Of a DNA stretch of 64,000 nt, positions 1 through 10,936 are shown in pieces (positions within the stretch are counted from its first letter, which is position 1; every line of letters begins with the position of its first letter). Made by a program: the position numbers and the translations under genes. Below the pieces are notes generated by a model that was not told where the DNA came from, searched no databases, and was given only the letters and a program-made list of their open reading frames with translations. Source of the stretch: Mercurialis annua (Eukaryota; Streptophyta; Magnoliopsida; Malpighiales; Euphorbiaceae); NCBI RefSeq assembly GCF_937616625.2, contig NC_065574.1, positions 53,658,052 through 53,722,051 of the forward strand, written 5' to 3'.

Positions 1-11
1 GTTTGTGATAC

Positions 12-3000
12 CTTAACAGGATTGATCCTATCATGTGCCAAGTTGTCCTGCATTCTGTCTGGTCTATTTAGATGGTGGACATCAAGGCCACAAGATGCCA
101 ATTCCGATGCAGGTGCAGCGCCTTGGTACTCAAAGTTGTGGCATGTAAAACATATTCTAGCCGAATTCAATCCTTTTGGCGCATAAAGATCCCAATAGAG
201 TGGTGCCTGAAAAAAAAATTGTAAGAGCATTTCAACCTCATATAAGATTGATCAGGTCAGGAAAGAAAATTCATGGCAGTGAAGGAGTTATTTAGAACGT
301 ACAACAAATGCTGTCTGCCAGTCATGGCAGTGAATAATGTCAGGTTTCTTGCCAGCTTGCAGAAGCAACTCAAGTGCAGCACGGCTAAAATATGAAAAAC
401 GTTTAAAATCATCATGCTCTCCATAGAACTCCCCTCTCCAAAAGAACTTGTCAGGATGATGAGGCTCAATAAAGTAAATGGGAAGACCTGCACGAGGATT
501 GTTCACAATCTAGAATTCTAGATATATTGGTTAAACTTAACTGTCACAAAAGTGACAAGAAACGCATACCTTCAACAGTTCCAACCCAAATTTTGTTTTT
601 GTATAATTTTCCATCGAAGTATGATTCCACAGTCACATCCAAAGCCTGTACGTGCAATATGATTATTGGACACATTCATAGAACAGAAACAATTGTTGCT
701 CAAGTCAAACGTTTAGCTTACCCTCAAGTTACCAATTTCATCATATTGCATGCAATCATATTTAGGAAGAATAATTTCCACAAGGTGTCCTCTCTTTTGT
801 AGTGCTTTACCGAGACCAGCCACAACATCTCCCAAACCACCAACCTTCAAATAAATACTCAAACAACTCATATAAACCTCCATTTATGAATAAATAAACT
901 GACAATTGATAAACAAAAAGAATGTAATAAAGAAACAAAAGGAAAATTAAAAAACAAATGTGAAGACAACATGAATGCAAACTATGTCATGCGGATAATA
1001 CATTATTTGGAAAAGCTGCAAAGCATACTCATTTTCACATGATAAGCTGCCAAAAGTTATACAAAAGAGCTATGAAATAATTTTATTTTATTTTATTCCA
1101 AGGACCATTGTAGGATCAAGCCTCTTTTGAATTGGTTGGCATGTACTAAATGACATCTATTCTGCATTGTGATAAGAAAGTAATGCTTATAACAGAGATG
1201 TTCAAAAACCATCAGTAAGTGCTCCACTGATGTCCTATGTTCCATGCGTGCAAGCTTATAAGAAAGAAGAAGAGATTTATCTCTATTGATTAGCCATTTT
1301 TACATCCAGTGGCCAAGTTGCAAAAGTTGCCAACAGTTCAACACAACTGCCGCATTTACGGTCTATAGTCAAGTAGGAGAGTGCACTTGTATCTATGAAG
1401 CACCGACACTCCTCCGGAGTGCCATAGTTAGGGGGACGGGCCGGGGACACGCCGGGGATACGTACCCGACACGCCACATGGCTTGTCCCCGTACCTTTGA
1501 CTAGTCAAAGAGGAGGACACGCCGGGGACACTTCTAGTGGCATTTTAGTTAATTTTAAGTCTTTATTTATATGGGTTTTCTATTATAATAAACTTAACTA
1601 AATGGGCCCAAACTCAAATACAATAAGATAATAACCTAAACTAAATCCTATTTTTAATTTTAAAAAAAAAATTACAGCAGCCCCTATTTTCAAGTTACAG
1701 CAGCCCCTATTACTTCCATCTTATGACATAATATTCATTGTTTCTGCATGTTGAAACCTTATATATGAGTAAATATATATTTAAAAAAAATAAAAAAATA
1801 GCCGTGTCCTATTTTTTTTAAAAATGCCGTTCCCCGTATCTGTACCGGTGTCCGTACCCGTACCCGTATCAGTGCTTCATAGACTTGTATATAACCACAC
1901 ACCCATGCATGATATACATCGACAAAATTCCTCTTTAACTTGTATTTCCTTCAAAAGTTAACATGAAATTGACTGAGAAAGCATGCATGAGGCACCATTC
2001 ACAAAAAACTTGACATGATTAGTAAGTAATTAGCATTTTACAAGCACATTGAGAAATTGCCCTATAAATATCAATTATCAAGTGAAATTGTTAAATAATT
2101 TCCTATTCTATAACTTCCTAATTTAGGTCTGTAAATTAGAGCCTAATTGATAGGCTGATATACAGCTGTATCTGTATATTAATTAGAATAGATTCTTTCC
2201 TATTTCTTAGTCTCTTGTATGTGTATATATATAGCAGCCTAGATGTACACTATCTAAGAAATAAATACTATCTTTTTCTCTCTGAACATGGTATCAAAGC
2301 AGGTTCATCTCTGAGCAGGACCCAAATTTTTTTTTTCTTCTTTTGTGAGGGTTAATCAGCCCCCTCCAGTGTGGCTGATTATTATATCGTACCTCTGTGT
2401 TTGAGGTTGTACCTCTGTGTTTGAGGTTGTGTATTTTTTTTTTTTTGGTATTTGAATTACCTTCTTTTTTTTTCCCTCTCAAATGGCAGATCACGCACCT
2501 AATTCTGATTTGCGTGCTTCAGTTGGTACAACTGTTAAGTTTAATGGCAGGAATTATGCTCTTTGGTCTCAAGCGTTTCGTACGTTTTTGGGATCTCAAG
2601 GTCGTGCTCATCATATAGTTCAAACTATGACAGATTGTAATGATCCTAAATATGCAGCTTGGAATCAATCTGATTGTGCGGTGAAGACATGGCTACTGAA
2701 TTCATTAGAACCCGATATCGCAGCCTCTGTTGGTCTCACATCAACAGCTAAAGAGATGTGGGATGCTATCAAAGAAATGTTTTCTAATGATGGTAATAAT
2801 TCCCGTATCTTCACTTTGTTTCAACAACTTGTCGATAACAAACAAGGTGAAAAATCTCTTCCTGAGTTCTTTGCTGCCTATAGAGGAATTATCAATGAAT
2901 TCCGTGAATTGCAGCCCCTTTCTACAGATTTAGAAATCCAAAAACGTCAATGGGAAAATTTATTTGTTTGTGGATTTCTTACAAATCTGAATGATCAATA

Positions 3001-6000
3001 TAATACTCTTCGAAGTCAATTACTTGGAGAGAGCAATATGCCTACACTCCAATCAGCCTTCTCTCGCCTACAGTCTGCTTCATTAACTCTGCCTTCTGCA
3101 GCTGTTAATTTTGAAAATTCTGCTCTTGCTGCTCAAGGCCGAACACAATATATCAAGGGAAAAGGTTTTGATCGTCGCTGTGATTTTTGTGGTAAACACA
3201 ACCATACTGCAGATGCATGTTGGGACAAAAATGGTAAACCTGAATGGGCTGCAAAACGCACTAAACGGTTCAATACACCTAAGGCTGCTGCTGCTACATC
3301 AACTTCCGATGGATTTACTCCCTTCACTGGATCAAATGATGTTATTCAGATCTCCAAAGTAGAGTATGAGCGGTTAACTCAGTCTCAATCCAATCATGTT
3401 GCTCCCCAAACAGGTACTGCTGCCCTTGCTGCTACTTCCAATAAATCTTGGTTGATCGATTCAGGGGCATCGAATCATATGACTGGTGATCATCATCAGT
3501 TCAATAAATTTACTCCTTGCGAATCAATGTCCCCTGTTACTGTTGCTGATGGTTCTTTTTCTACTGTCTCTGGTTTTGGTAATGTTCATACCTCTTCTCT
3601 TACACTTAATGACGTCCTACATGTTCCAAAACTATCATTCAATCTTCTTTCTGTTAATCAAATTACCAAAAAATTTAAATTGTTCCGTGACATTTTTTCC
3701 TACTCATTGTCTTTTTCAGGATCTACAGACGAATACATTGATTGGACACGGCTCTGAGTCTGGAGGAGTTTACTATCTTAACCCTTCCTCCGTTGCTGCT
3801 GTTGCTGGTGGAGCAACCCCTTATGATTGGCATTGTCGTTTAGGTCATCCTAGTTTGTCAAAGTTAAAACAATTAATGTCTTTTAGTGAGTCTATTTCTC
3901 AAATAAATTGTAATGCATGTCAGTTGGGAAAACATCATCGAACATCTTTTTCTTCCAAAGAGGGTCGAAGTTTAAATCTTTTTGATTTAGTGCACTCTGA
4001 TGTATGGGGTCCTTGTCGTTATCCTACAACTTCTGGTGAAAAATATTTTATTACTTTTGTGGATGATTATTCTCGTATGACTTGGATTTATTTGTTGAAA
4101 GATAGGTCATTTGTTCTTGATGTATTTCAAACTTTTTACAATGAAATAAAGACTCAATTCTCTACCAATGTACGAGTTTTGCGATCTGATAATGCTTTGG
4201 AGTATGTTAAAACTGACTTCTCTCGTTTTTGTTCCTCCAATGGCATCATTCACCAAACATCATGTGCTCACACTCCACAACAAAATGGCGTGGCAGAACG
4301 TAAAAACAGACATCTCCTTGACGTTGCTCGTACTCTTATGATACAAATGCATGTACCTAAGTATCTTTGGAGTGATGCTATACTCACAGCTGGGTTTCTC
4401 ATTAATCGAATGCCATCTTCTGCTATTGGAGGTGATATTCCTTTCAAGTGTCTTTTTCCTAATTCTCAACTATTTTCTTTATCTCCTCGCATTTTTGGAT
4501 GTGTGTGCTTTGTTCATCGTTTTGAAACTGGTTTGGATAAACTTTCTCCTAGAGCCATACGTTGTGTTTTCTTAGGGTATTCTAGAACACAAAAGGGTTA
4601 CAAATGTTATGATCCGGTTTCTAAAAGAAGGTTTATTTCTGCTGATGTGACATTTTTTGAGTCAGAACCATTCTTTTCAGTTCCTACAGTTAAAAGCGCT
4701 ATTCCCCTTCCAACTACAGTGACACCATCTCCATTGCCTCCTCTCCCAATTTCAAAACCCTTACAAGTGTATACCAGGAGAAATGTTGGGCAATCTGCTC
4801 CTCCCTCACTGCCATCACAGTCAATGTATTCTGATGATGATCCTAATGACTTGCCAATTGCTCTTCGTAAAGGTAAACGCTCTTGTACCAAATATTCTAT
4901 AGCTAATGTCGTCTCTTTTAAACATCTTGGCCCTATTTTCCGTCGTTTTGCTTTGTCTTTGTCATCTATATCTATTCCTAGAAATTCTCAACAAGCAGCT
5001 CAAGATCCTAACTGGAAACAAGCTATGGATGAGGAAATGTCAACTCTTCTTAGTAGATGTACATGGGACTTAGTACCTCCACCAAAAGGGGTTTCACCAG
5101 TTGCATGTCGATGGGTCTTTACTCTCAAGCACAATCCCGATGGCTCTATTGATCGGTACAAAGCCCGACTAGTCGCCAAAGGATACACGCAGACACAAGG
5201 CATTGATTTCTTTGAAACTTTCTCTCCTGTTGCTAGACTAAACTCTATTCGTGTTCTTATATCTGTTGCGGTCAATCAAGATTGGCCAATGTATCAATTG
5301 GATATCAAGAATGCATTTCTCTATGGAGATTTAAATGAGGAGGTTTATATGGAGCAACCACCTGGATTTGTTGCTCAGGGGGAGAGTCACTCAGTGTGTA
5401 AACTAAAAAAGGCCATATATGGACTAAGACAAAGTCCAAGAGCTTGGTTTGACAAATTTAGTCAAGTCATTTTTGCAGCAGGATTTAAGCGAAGTCAGGC
5501 TGATCATTCTTTGTTTGTGAAGCGCAGCTCATCCGGAATTGTGATACTTATTGTTTATGTTGATGACATTCTCTTGTCAGGTAGCGATGAAAAAGGCATT
5601 GAAGAAACCAAAAAGCATCTGCAACGTCAATTTGTCACGAAAGATCTTGGTCAGTTAAGATACTTTCTCGGTATTGAGGTTGCTCGTGGTCAAGAGGGTG
5701 CGGTCTTATCTCAAAGAAAGTATGCGACTGATCTATTACAAGAGGCAGGTTTATTAGGTGCAAAACCAACAGATACTCCAATGGAATCTAATCTAGACTT
5801 ATGGAGGGAGGATGAGGACTTTGAGGATAATACGCGGTACAGAAGACTTGTTGGGAAACTTATTTACTTGACTGTTACTAGACCTGACATTACGCATGCA
5901 GTGGGGTTGATTAGTCAATTTATGGAAAAACCAAAGAAGTGCCATTGGGATGCTGCTTGTAATATTTTGAGGTATATTAAAAAGTCTCCAGGAAAAGGAT

Positions 6001-9000
6001 TATGGTTCAAAAAGAACAAACATGTAAGGCTAGAAGGCTATTCAGATGCCAACTATGCCGGCGACAAGAATGATAGAAAATCTACATCAGGCTATTGTAC
6101 TTTTGTAGGTGGAAATCTAGTAACTTGGAAAAGCAAGAAGCAGACAATTGTGTCTAGATCTAGTGCCGAAGCTGAATACCGTGCAATGGCTCATACCACC
6201 TGTGAATTAATTTGGTTGAAGGCTCTTTTGGAAGATTTCGGTATCACCTTTATAGATCCTATTCCTATGCATTGTGATAATCAAGCATCAATTCATATTG
6301 CAAATAATCCCGTCTTTCATGAACGGACAAAACATATTGAAGTTGATTGTCATTTTGTGAGAAATGCTGTTACTGATAAGAAGATTTGTACTTTGTTTAC
6401 ACCTTCTAAAGAACAGATAGCTGATATGTTTACAAAGGCACTTAAAAAGGAAGACTTCATCAGATTGAGTGGCAAGCTTCACATGATTGATATCTATGCT
6501 CCAGCTTGAGGGGGAGTGTTAAATAATTTCCTATTCTATAACTTCCTAATTTAGGTCTGTAAATTAGAGCCTAATTGATAGGCTGATATACAGCTGTATC
6601 TGTATATTAATTAGAATAGATTCTTTCCTATTTCTTAGTCTCTTGTATGTGTATATATATAGCAGCCTAGATGTACACTATCTAAGAAATAAATACTATC
6701 TTTTTCTCTCTGAACAGAAATAAAAGAAAATAATATTCAGGGAGAACTATAAGCCATTTGGTCATGTTAACTCACCTTAGCAACTGGTGCCATCTCAGCC
6801 GCAATATGAATTACATGCAATCCTGAACTACATGCCAAGAAAAGCATAAAGTTAATAAAAGCAAGCAATAACTCAAAATTTACCAGTTACAGTTGGTACC
6901 TGCTTGGTGATGATGTTAGCTTGAGAAACATAGAAATAGCTTCACTCTCTGTTTTTTCTCGGCAGTCAAAGTAAGTGTCATGAATACGCCTATCTTTTTT
7001 CCACACCATATCTCTTAATAGCTTTGCATCATCTGCTGATATTTTCTTCTCAAGAAGCCAGCCATCAATCATAAGAAATAAACGGCTCCAAAATTCTGAG
7101 GGCATATCATCTACAGGTTCATCCAATGCTTTTTTCTTGCTTTCTTCTTTTAAACTATTAAGCATATCTTGAAATTCTTGTACAGATTCTTGATATAAGC
7201 TAACATAAGAGTGTATTTCTTCATCAGACCTTTGAAGACGTTCCTCCAATAGCTTTATTTTATGCTGCATCAATTCATTATACTGAAGCAATTTTTCTGA
7301 TGATAATTTATAGACATTGGCTTCTTCCAAGGTTTCTTCCAATTTATCAACTTTCTTTCGGAGCTCCTGGTTTTTCTGTAAAACTATAATAGCCTGATCC
7401 GCTTGCTTGGTTGCCTTATCTAATAGTGCTTGCAAATTTTCCACTTTTTTCCACAAGTCTTTACATTCAACTTTTAGGATAGACAATTTCAAGACATCTT
7501 CTTGAGAAGCTGATAGTTTCAACTCCAACTCTTTCAGAGAAGATCCCAACATTGAACGATCTTCCTCCAATGCTATGACACGCTCGTCTGTATCCTTAAT
7601 ATTGGTAAGCTCCACCTTTAGTGCTTCTATATCATTTTTCAACAAAGTATTCTCTTCCCTCATTAAATTAAGCTCTTCACTAAGAGTATGAAGACTTCTT
7701 TCCCGAAGCATAGAGTCTTCCTCAATCAAAGGTCTGTTCTGGTTCTCACTACTGTATGCCATTTCAATTCTTAGTTTGTCTAACTGGTCTTCCTTGATCT
7801 GCACATTTATCTTTTCCTGAGCAGCAACCTTCATTCTCGCATTGGTTTCCGCCGATTTCATCTCCATAACATTAATTTCCCCTTGCAAAATTTCTTTCTC
7901 AGCTAGAATTCTTTCAAGATCTTCAAGCGCATTAACCCGAGCTTGATTAAGAAGCAGGATGTCTAGCATAATTTGACAAGAAGGTTCTCATAATAAAAAA
8001 AAAGTACAGGAATTTACACACATTCTCTCCATAAATGACTATAATGGATCAAAAACACTATATCAATTATAATTTCAGGAATATAAAAGAAAGGGACCCT
8101 ACTTTTCTCTGCATTTCTTATCATGCCAATCAAATCCTCAAGCTGAACCTTCGAAAGTTGATCCCCTCCATCTATTTTTAACCCCTGAATGACACAAAAG
8201 AAAATAATTGCACAAAATCACTGCTAAATTTTTCGCACTTACCCTTTTCCTACTCTACTATGATCAGAAATGAGCTAATTAAAACTCTAGTTCAAGAACT
8301 AATTCATCTACAGACCTAGGATTAGAAATCAAGTATTTAAAAATCTATAAATTTCTCTATACACATAACTAAAACCTATATTTCTGGCTTGCTAAAGTGT
8401 CATACCAGAGATTTCATTTCATTAGGATTACTTGAAAGCTGCTCTCCATCATCTATGCCCTGTGATACCAAAATTAAAAAGCATAAAACTAAAAAAAAGG
8501 ATAACAAAAAACACATTCATCAATTCAAAATTCAAATATCGCAAGCTCCGAATTAAAAATTCAATTTCAAATCAAGATTAATGAACAATACCAAAGATTT
8601 CATTTCTTGAGTAAGACTATCCAATTCTACGGCACCATCAACATGCTCCACATCCACACTATTAACACCAATAATATCACCACTACCGTTCAACGAATCG
8701 ATTTCAGCTTCCGAATTATCGTCATTATCATTGCCATCACCACCGCCACTCGATTGAAAATCTGTAGCAATAGGAGGCAATTCCGGTGAAGTTTTTTTCA
8801 CTTGCCGTTTCTTATTCGCCGAGCTACTACAACAAAATTAAACAAACAAAAATTCAAAAACCTAATTCCAAAGCTTAATAAACAAAATATAATCGTTGAT
8901 TGCTGATTAAACTGATTACCTGAGATTACGTTGCCGCATTTTGCAATAAGCGGGAAGCAATCTGCCAGGAGCCAATAAGAATCGAACATTTGTCAGTTTA

Positions 9001-9077
9001 TTGTTAGGATTGTTGCATTTGCAGGAAGAATAAGCGAAACCCTGACTGACAAACCACGACGAAGGTCTCGTCGCCAT
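12..9077 (-). CDS. SS4: Starch synthase 4, 5' ten exons (partial)
   Basis: Plastid ADP-glucose-dependent glucosyltransferase (GT5) that starts starch granules. Exons read on the minus strand: 9077-8920, 8823-8592, 8459-8406, 8184-8103, 7962-6900, 6827-6776, 844-722, 645-570, 487-303 and 206-12. All phases join, giving 740 residues; the remaining third lies beyond the window edge. The first ~50 residues are rich in Ser, Asn and Arg without acidic residues, like a transit peptide. Exon 5 encodes long coiled coil (about residues 180-480), the SS4 hallmark. The catalytic domain follows: HIAAEMAPVAK, then VGGLGDVVAGL, which carries the ADP-glucose-binding Lys-Val-Gly-Gly-Leu motif split by an intron, then WVGTVEGLP, FIEPHHPDKFFWRG, KPDIIHCHDWQTAFVAPLYW and CHNFEYQG. 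The intron between exons 6 and 7 (845-6775) holds a copia element and an hAT-like element. No coding damage is seen. Identity is near certain; exact splice points are inferred. Confidence 0.95.
1393..1882. mobile_element. Non-autonomous hAT-like element (490 bp) in SS4 intron
   Basis: Perfect 11-bp terminal inverted repeats (CTATGAAGCAC at the left, its complement at the right) are flanked by an identical 8-bp duplication ACTTGTAT (1385-1392 and 1883-1890). An 8-bp duplication fits the hAT superfamily. Subterminal DNA is GC-rich and repeats GTCCCCG/CGTACCCG-type words, while the centre is AT-rich. No transposase is coded. Its ends resemble those of the element at 9764-10219. Confidence 0.8.
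2084..2088. repeat. Target-site duplication, left side of copia element
   Basis: GAAAT directly before the left LTR; the same five bases follow the right LTR at 6717-6721. A 5-bp duplication is usual for Ty1-copia insertion. Confidence 0.9.
2089..2288 (+). repeat. 5' LTR of copia element
   Basis: 200 bp, beginning TGTTAAATAA and ending CTCTGAACA, matching 6517-6716 with no difference that I can see. A TATA-like stretch (GTATATATATAG, about 2222-2233) lies in its second half and could drive the retroelement transcript. Confidence 0.95.
2289..2300 (+). other. Primer-binding site (initiator tRNA-Met)
   Basis: TGGTATCAAAGC begins immediately after the 5' LTR. Plant copia elements usually have TGGTATCAGAGC here, complementary to the 3' end of initiator methionine tRNA. 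One base differs from that common form. Confidence 0.85.
2483..3757 (+). CDS. Copia gag and start of protease (frame-broken)
   Basis: A 424-residue reading frame from ATG at 2483. The N-terminal ~230 residues are the copia-type Gag region (ALWSQAFRTFLGSQ, then a WxNL-type segment). A zinc knuckle of the CX2CX4HX4C form (CDFCGKHNHTADAC) lies near residues 233-246. The aspartic protease active site DSGASNHM lies near residue 327. The frame continues through the protease until about 3676. After that it reads out of register and stops at 3757, while the expected pol sequence continues in another frame. The last ~25 residues are therefore not genuine protein of this family. Confidence 0.9.
   Translation: MADHAPNSDLRASVGTTVKFNGRNYALWSQAFRTFLGSQGRAHHIVQTMTDCNDPKYAAWNQSDCAVKTWLLNSLEPDIAASVGLTSTAKEMWDAIKEMFSNDGNNSRIFTLFQQLVDNKQGEKSLPEFFAAYRGIINEFRELQPLSTDLEIQKRQWENLFVCGFLTNLNDQYNTLRSQLLGESNMPTLQSAFSRLQSASLTLPSAAVNFENSALAAQGRTQYIKGKGFDRRCDFCGKHNHTADACWDKNGKPEWAAKRTKRFNTPKAAAATSTSDGFTPFTGSNDVIQISKVEYERLTQSQSNHVAPQTGTAALAATSNKSWLIDSGASNHMTGDHHQFNKFTPCESMSPVTVADGSFSTVSGFGNVHTSSLTLNDVLHVPKLSFNLLSVNQITKKFKLFRDIFSYSLSFSGSTDEYIDWTRL
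3678..6509 (+). CDS. Copia pol: integrase, reverse transcriptase, RNase H
   Basis: An open frame to the stop at 6507-6509. The frame opens further upstream, but family-like sequence starts only near 3678. In order: a GAG-pre-integrase segment (YDWHCRLGHPSLSKL); an integrase core with HSDVWGP, FVDDYSRMTWIYLL and HTPQQNGVAERKNRHLLDVA; a reverse transcriptase with DIKNAFLYGDL and the catalytic YVDDILLSG; and RNase H with SDANYAGDKNDRKSTSGYC, SSAEAEYRAMAH and the C-terminal KHIEVDCHFVR segment. It lacks its own start codon in context and would normally be made as one polyprotein with gag. Here it is one base out of frame with gag, so I read it as the downstream half of a broken gag-pol gene. Confidence 0.92.
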   Translation, partial: NCSVTFFPTHCLFQDLQTNTLIGHGSESGGVYYLNPSSVAAVAGGATPYDWHCRLGHPSLSKLKQLMSFSESISQINCNACQLGKHHRTSFSSKEGRSLNLFDLVHSDVWGPCRYPTTSGEKYFITFVDDYSRMTWIYLLKDRSFVLDVFQTFYNEIKTQFSTNVRVLRSDNALEYVKTDFSRFCSSNGIIHQTSCAHTPQQNGVAERKNRHLLDVARTLMIQMHVPKYLWSDAILTAGFLINRMPSSAIGGDIPFKCLFPNSQLFSLSPRIFGCVCFVHRFETGLDKLSPRAIRCVFLGYSRTQKGYKCYDPVSKRRFISADVTFFESEPFFSVPTVKSAIPLPTTVTPSPLPPLPISKPLQVYTRRNVGQSAPPSLPSQSMYSDDDPNDLPIALRKGKRSCTKYSIANVVSFKHLGPIFRRFALSLSSISIPRNSQQAAQDPNWKQAMDEEMSTLLSRCTWDLVPPPKGVSPVACRWVFTLKHNPDGSIDRYKARLVAKGYTQTQGIDFFETFSPVARLNSIRVLISVAVNQDWPMYQLDIKNAFLYGDLNEEVYMEQPPGFVAQGESHSVCKLKKAIYGLRQSPRAWFDKFSQVIFAAGFKRSQADHSLFVKRSSSGIVILIVYVDDILLSGSDEKGIEETKKHLQRQFVTKDLGQLRYFLGIEVARGQEGAVLSQRKYATDLLQEAGLLGAKPTDTPMESNLDLWREDEDFEDNTRYRRLVGKLIYLTVTRPDITHAVGLISQFMEKPKKCHWDAACNILRYIKKSPGKGLWFKKNKHVRLEGYSDANYAGDKNDRKSTSGYCTFVGGNLVTWKSKKQTIVSRSSAEAEYRAMAHTTCELIWLKALLEDFGITFIDPIPMHCDNQASIHIANNPVFHERTKHIEVDCHFVRNAVTDKKICTLFTPSKEQIADMFTKALKKEDFIRLSGKLHMIDIYAPA
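6503..6516 (+). other. Polypurine tract of copia element
   Basis: A purine run GAGGGGGAG ends directly at the 3' LTR, the usual place for plus-strand priming. It overlaps the pol stop codon. Confidence 0.85.
6517..6716 (+). repeat. 3' LTR of copia element
   Basis: 200 bp, base for base like the 5' LTR as far as I can read. GAAAT at 6717-6721 repeats the left flank. Confidence 0.95.
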
Positions 9078-9763
9078 TGATTAGAGTTTGGATCAAGAAG
9101 CGAAAAGAGTGTGCATTGGAAATTGTTTTTTAAAGGACGATTAACTGATAATCCGGTTTTTGGAATTTCTTTTATTTAAAGGAAAGCATATAGTTTTAAA
9201 AAGCTTTTTAAAAGTGGGAGATACGTGTGAGTAGCGGTCATCATCAGTCTGTTCGGTTATCGAATCGTCCAAAAAATTTAAAACCGTTCGGTTTTTTAAA
9301 TTTTGGTCACCGAACTATATTGATTAAAATAATACCAAAACCGAATTAACCAACCGAAATATTTCGGTTTAGTTCGGTCGAAAACCATAATATTTTTTTA
9401 TGATTCTTAGAAAAAAAATAAGTTTCTACTTTTTTTTAGAAAAAGATGGAAAAATTTAATTTAAAAAGCTACATGTGTTTTAAATTAAATTTATATCTAT
9501 CACTTTTTGTATTCTATTACTATAAAAATAAATAAGTTTAATATATAAATATATGTATATAAAAGGTTAAAATGACGTAGTTTAAAAATACAGTCACTTC
9601 GGTTATTGCTTTTATTTTTTTTTTTAAACTGAAAACCAAATCGAATAGCTAAAATTTTAAAAATTCTGACCCAAGCATATTTTTAGATTATATTTGATTT
9701 AATTAATTCGGTACAGTTCGGTTCCACTATTTGGTTTTAACCGTTTAATGTTTTACCCTACGT
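9078..9763. other. SS4 upstream region and degraded hAT-like fragment
   Basis: 9078-9225 is the likely SS4 5' UTR and promoter side; I see no certain TATA box. From about 9228 to 9755 the DNA is rich in TTCGGTT/AACCGAA words at both ends, with an AT-rich centre. This resembles the TAGGGGTGAGC...TTCGGTT class of non-autonomous plant hAT elements, but no clean terminal repeat or target duplication is left. No gene is seen. Confidence 0.45.
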
Positions 9764-10219
9764 CTAAGAAGCACGGAAACTTCGATAAAGTTGCGTTTCC
9801 CGTTTCGGAAACCGGAAACTCTTGGACACCCGTACGAAACGTTTCGGGCCGTTTCTGTAAATAATAAAAATTAAAATTTGTAAAAAAATTAAAATTATTA
9901 CCCACAAATAAAAAAATCTAACTAGTTACCCATAAATTTTACATTCGCATTGCCCACAATATAACAAATATACTTATTTGTGTTGAATTGTATTAGATTT
10001 TTTATATATTTATAAAATTTTAAATATTTAGTACATCAAATTGAATTATTTTGTTAATTATCATAAATATTTAAATAATATTTTTATAAATATATCCCTA
10101 AATTTTTGTTATTTACACGTTTCCCCCACGTTTCGTGTCCTTCATTTTGAAAAACTTTCGTTTCCCCGTGTCCGTTTCGTATCGTTTCCGTTTCCCGTTT
10201 CCGTTTCCGTGCTACTTAG
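9764..10219. mobile_element. Non-autonomous hAT-like element (456 bp)
   Basis: Terminal repeats CTAAGAAGCACGGAAAC (left) and the complement of CTAAGTAGCACGGAAAC (right) differ at one of 17 positions. They are flanked by the 8-bp duplication CCCTACGT (9756-9763 and 10220-10227). Subterminal DNA repeats CGTTTCCGTTTCCC-type words on both sides, and the centre is AT-rich. It resembles the element at 1393-1882 in its end sequence (CTAWGAAGCAC). Confidence 0.85.
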
Positions 10220-10227
10220 CCCTACGT

Positions 10228-10928
10228 ATGAGTGCGGACAAAACTAGGTATATCCTGATCTAACGGTGGAGATGATGAGATGAGAGCAGGGGAGTGTGAG
10301 GGAGCCACTTGTCAGTCTAGTTTTGACGGGTTTTGTTTATGTTTAGGATCTATGAATGGTGATGGTTCATGATAACATGAATTTATGTGTGGCTATTCTC
10401 TGTTTAGAAGTGGCAGCCTATATATTTTTTGTTTATTTAATTCTTTTTAAGAGTTTATTGTTGAATATTTTTTCATATTATTCATTCTTTATTTATTTAT
10501 TTATTTAGCAGGTTGGACGAATATAGTGAATGTATTAAGCCTCGCTTGATTCGTAGTTATACACTTTTCAAAAAATAACTTTTCAAGAAATTAATTATTT
10601 AGTAGTTTAATTGCTAGAGAAATAAAAAATATTTTACTTAGTTTGTTTTTCAATTTTTTAGGAAAGTTAATTTTTTATTTTTATACATTAAATGATAAAG
10701 ACAATAAACTCTTTAGAAATAATTAAAATAATTAAACATAAGAACATTATTATATTTTTACATTTTTTTAATCTAAGAAAGTACAAGCTGTCTAGATTGT
10801 TAAAAAAGTTACTCTCCTGGTAAAGGGAAAATTTGCCTATTAACTTTTCAGAAAGTAAAACATATAAAATAAACCAAACAAGCATATTGTATCACTTTTC
10901 GGAAAGTTCTACTTCTCTAGTTTACTTA
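10228..10928. other. Intergenic, no gene seen
   Basis: AT-rich DNA with a short ATTT microsatellite near 10488-10506 and no coding signal. The small open frames have no recognisable composition. Confidence 0.5.
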
Positions 10929-10936
10929 CCCCCAAC

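Larger units (their letters stand above)
2089..6716 (+). mobile_element. Full-length Ty1-copia LTR retrotransposon
   Basis: A 4628-bp element with 200-bp LTRs starting TG and ending CA, a primer-binding site, gag, protease, integrase, reverse transcriptase and RNase H in copia order (integrase before reverse transcriptase), a polypurine tract and a 5-bp target duplication. It lies on the plus strand within an intron of the minus-strand SS4 gene, so it is antisense to its host. The LTRs look identical by eye, which implies a recent insertion. The gag-pol frame is broken by one base near 3667-3679, so this copy probably does not make a full polyprotein. Confidence 0.97.

Noticed and set aside
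3486..3677. Upstream part of the copia pol frame
   Set aside because: The open frame begins with an ATG at 3486, but this part is the protease region read in the wrong frame; family-like sequence starts near 3678.
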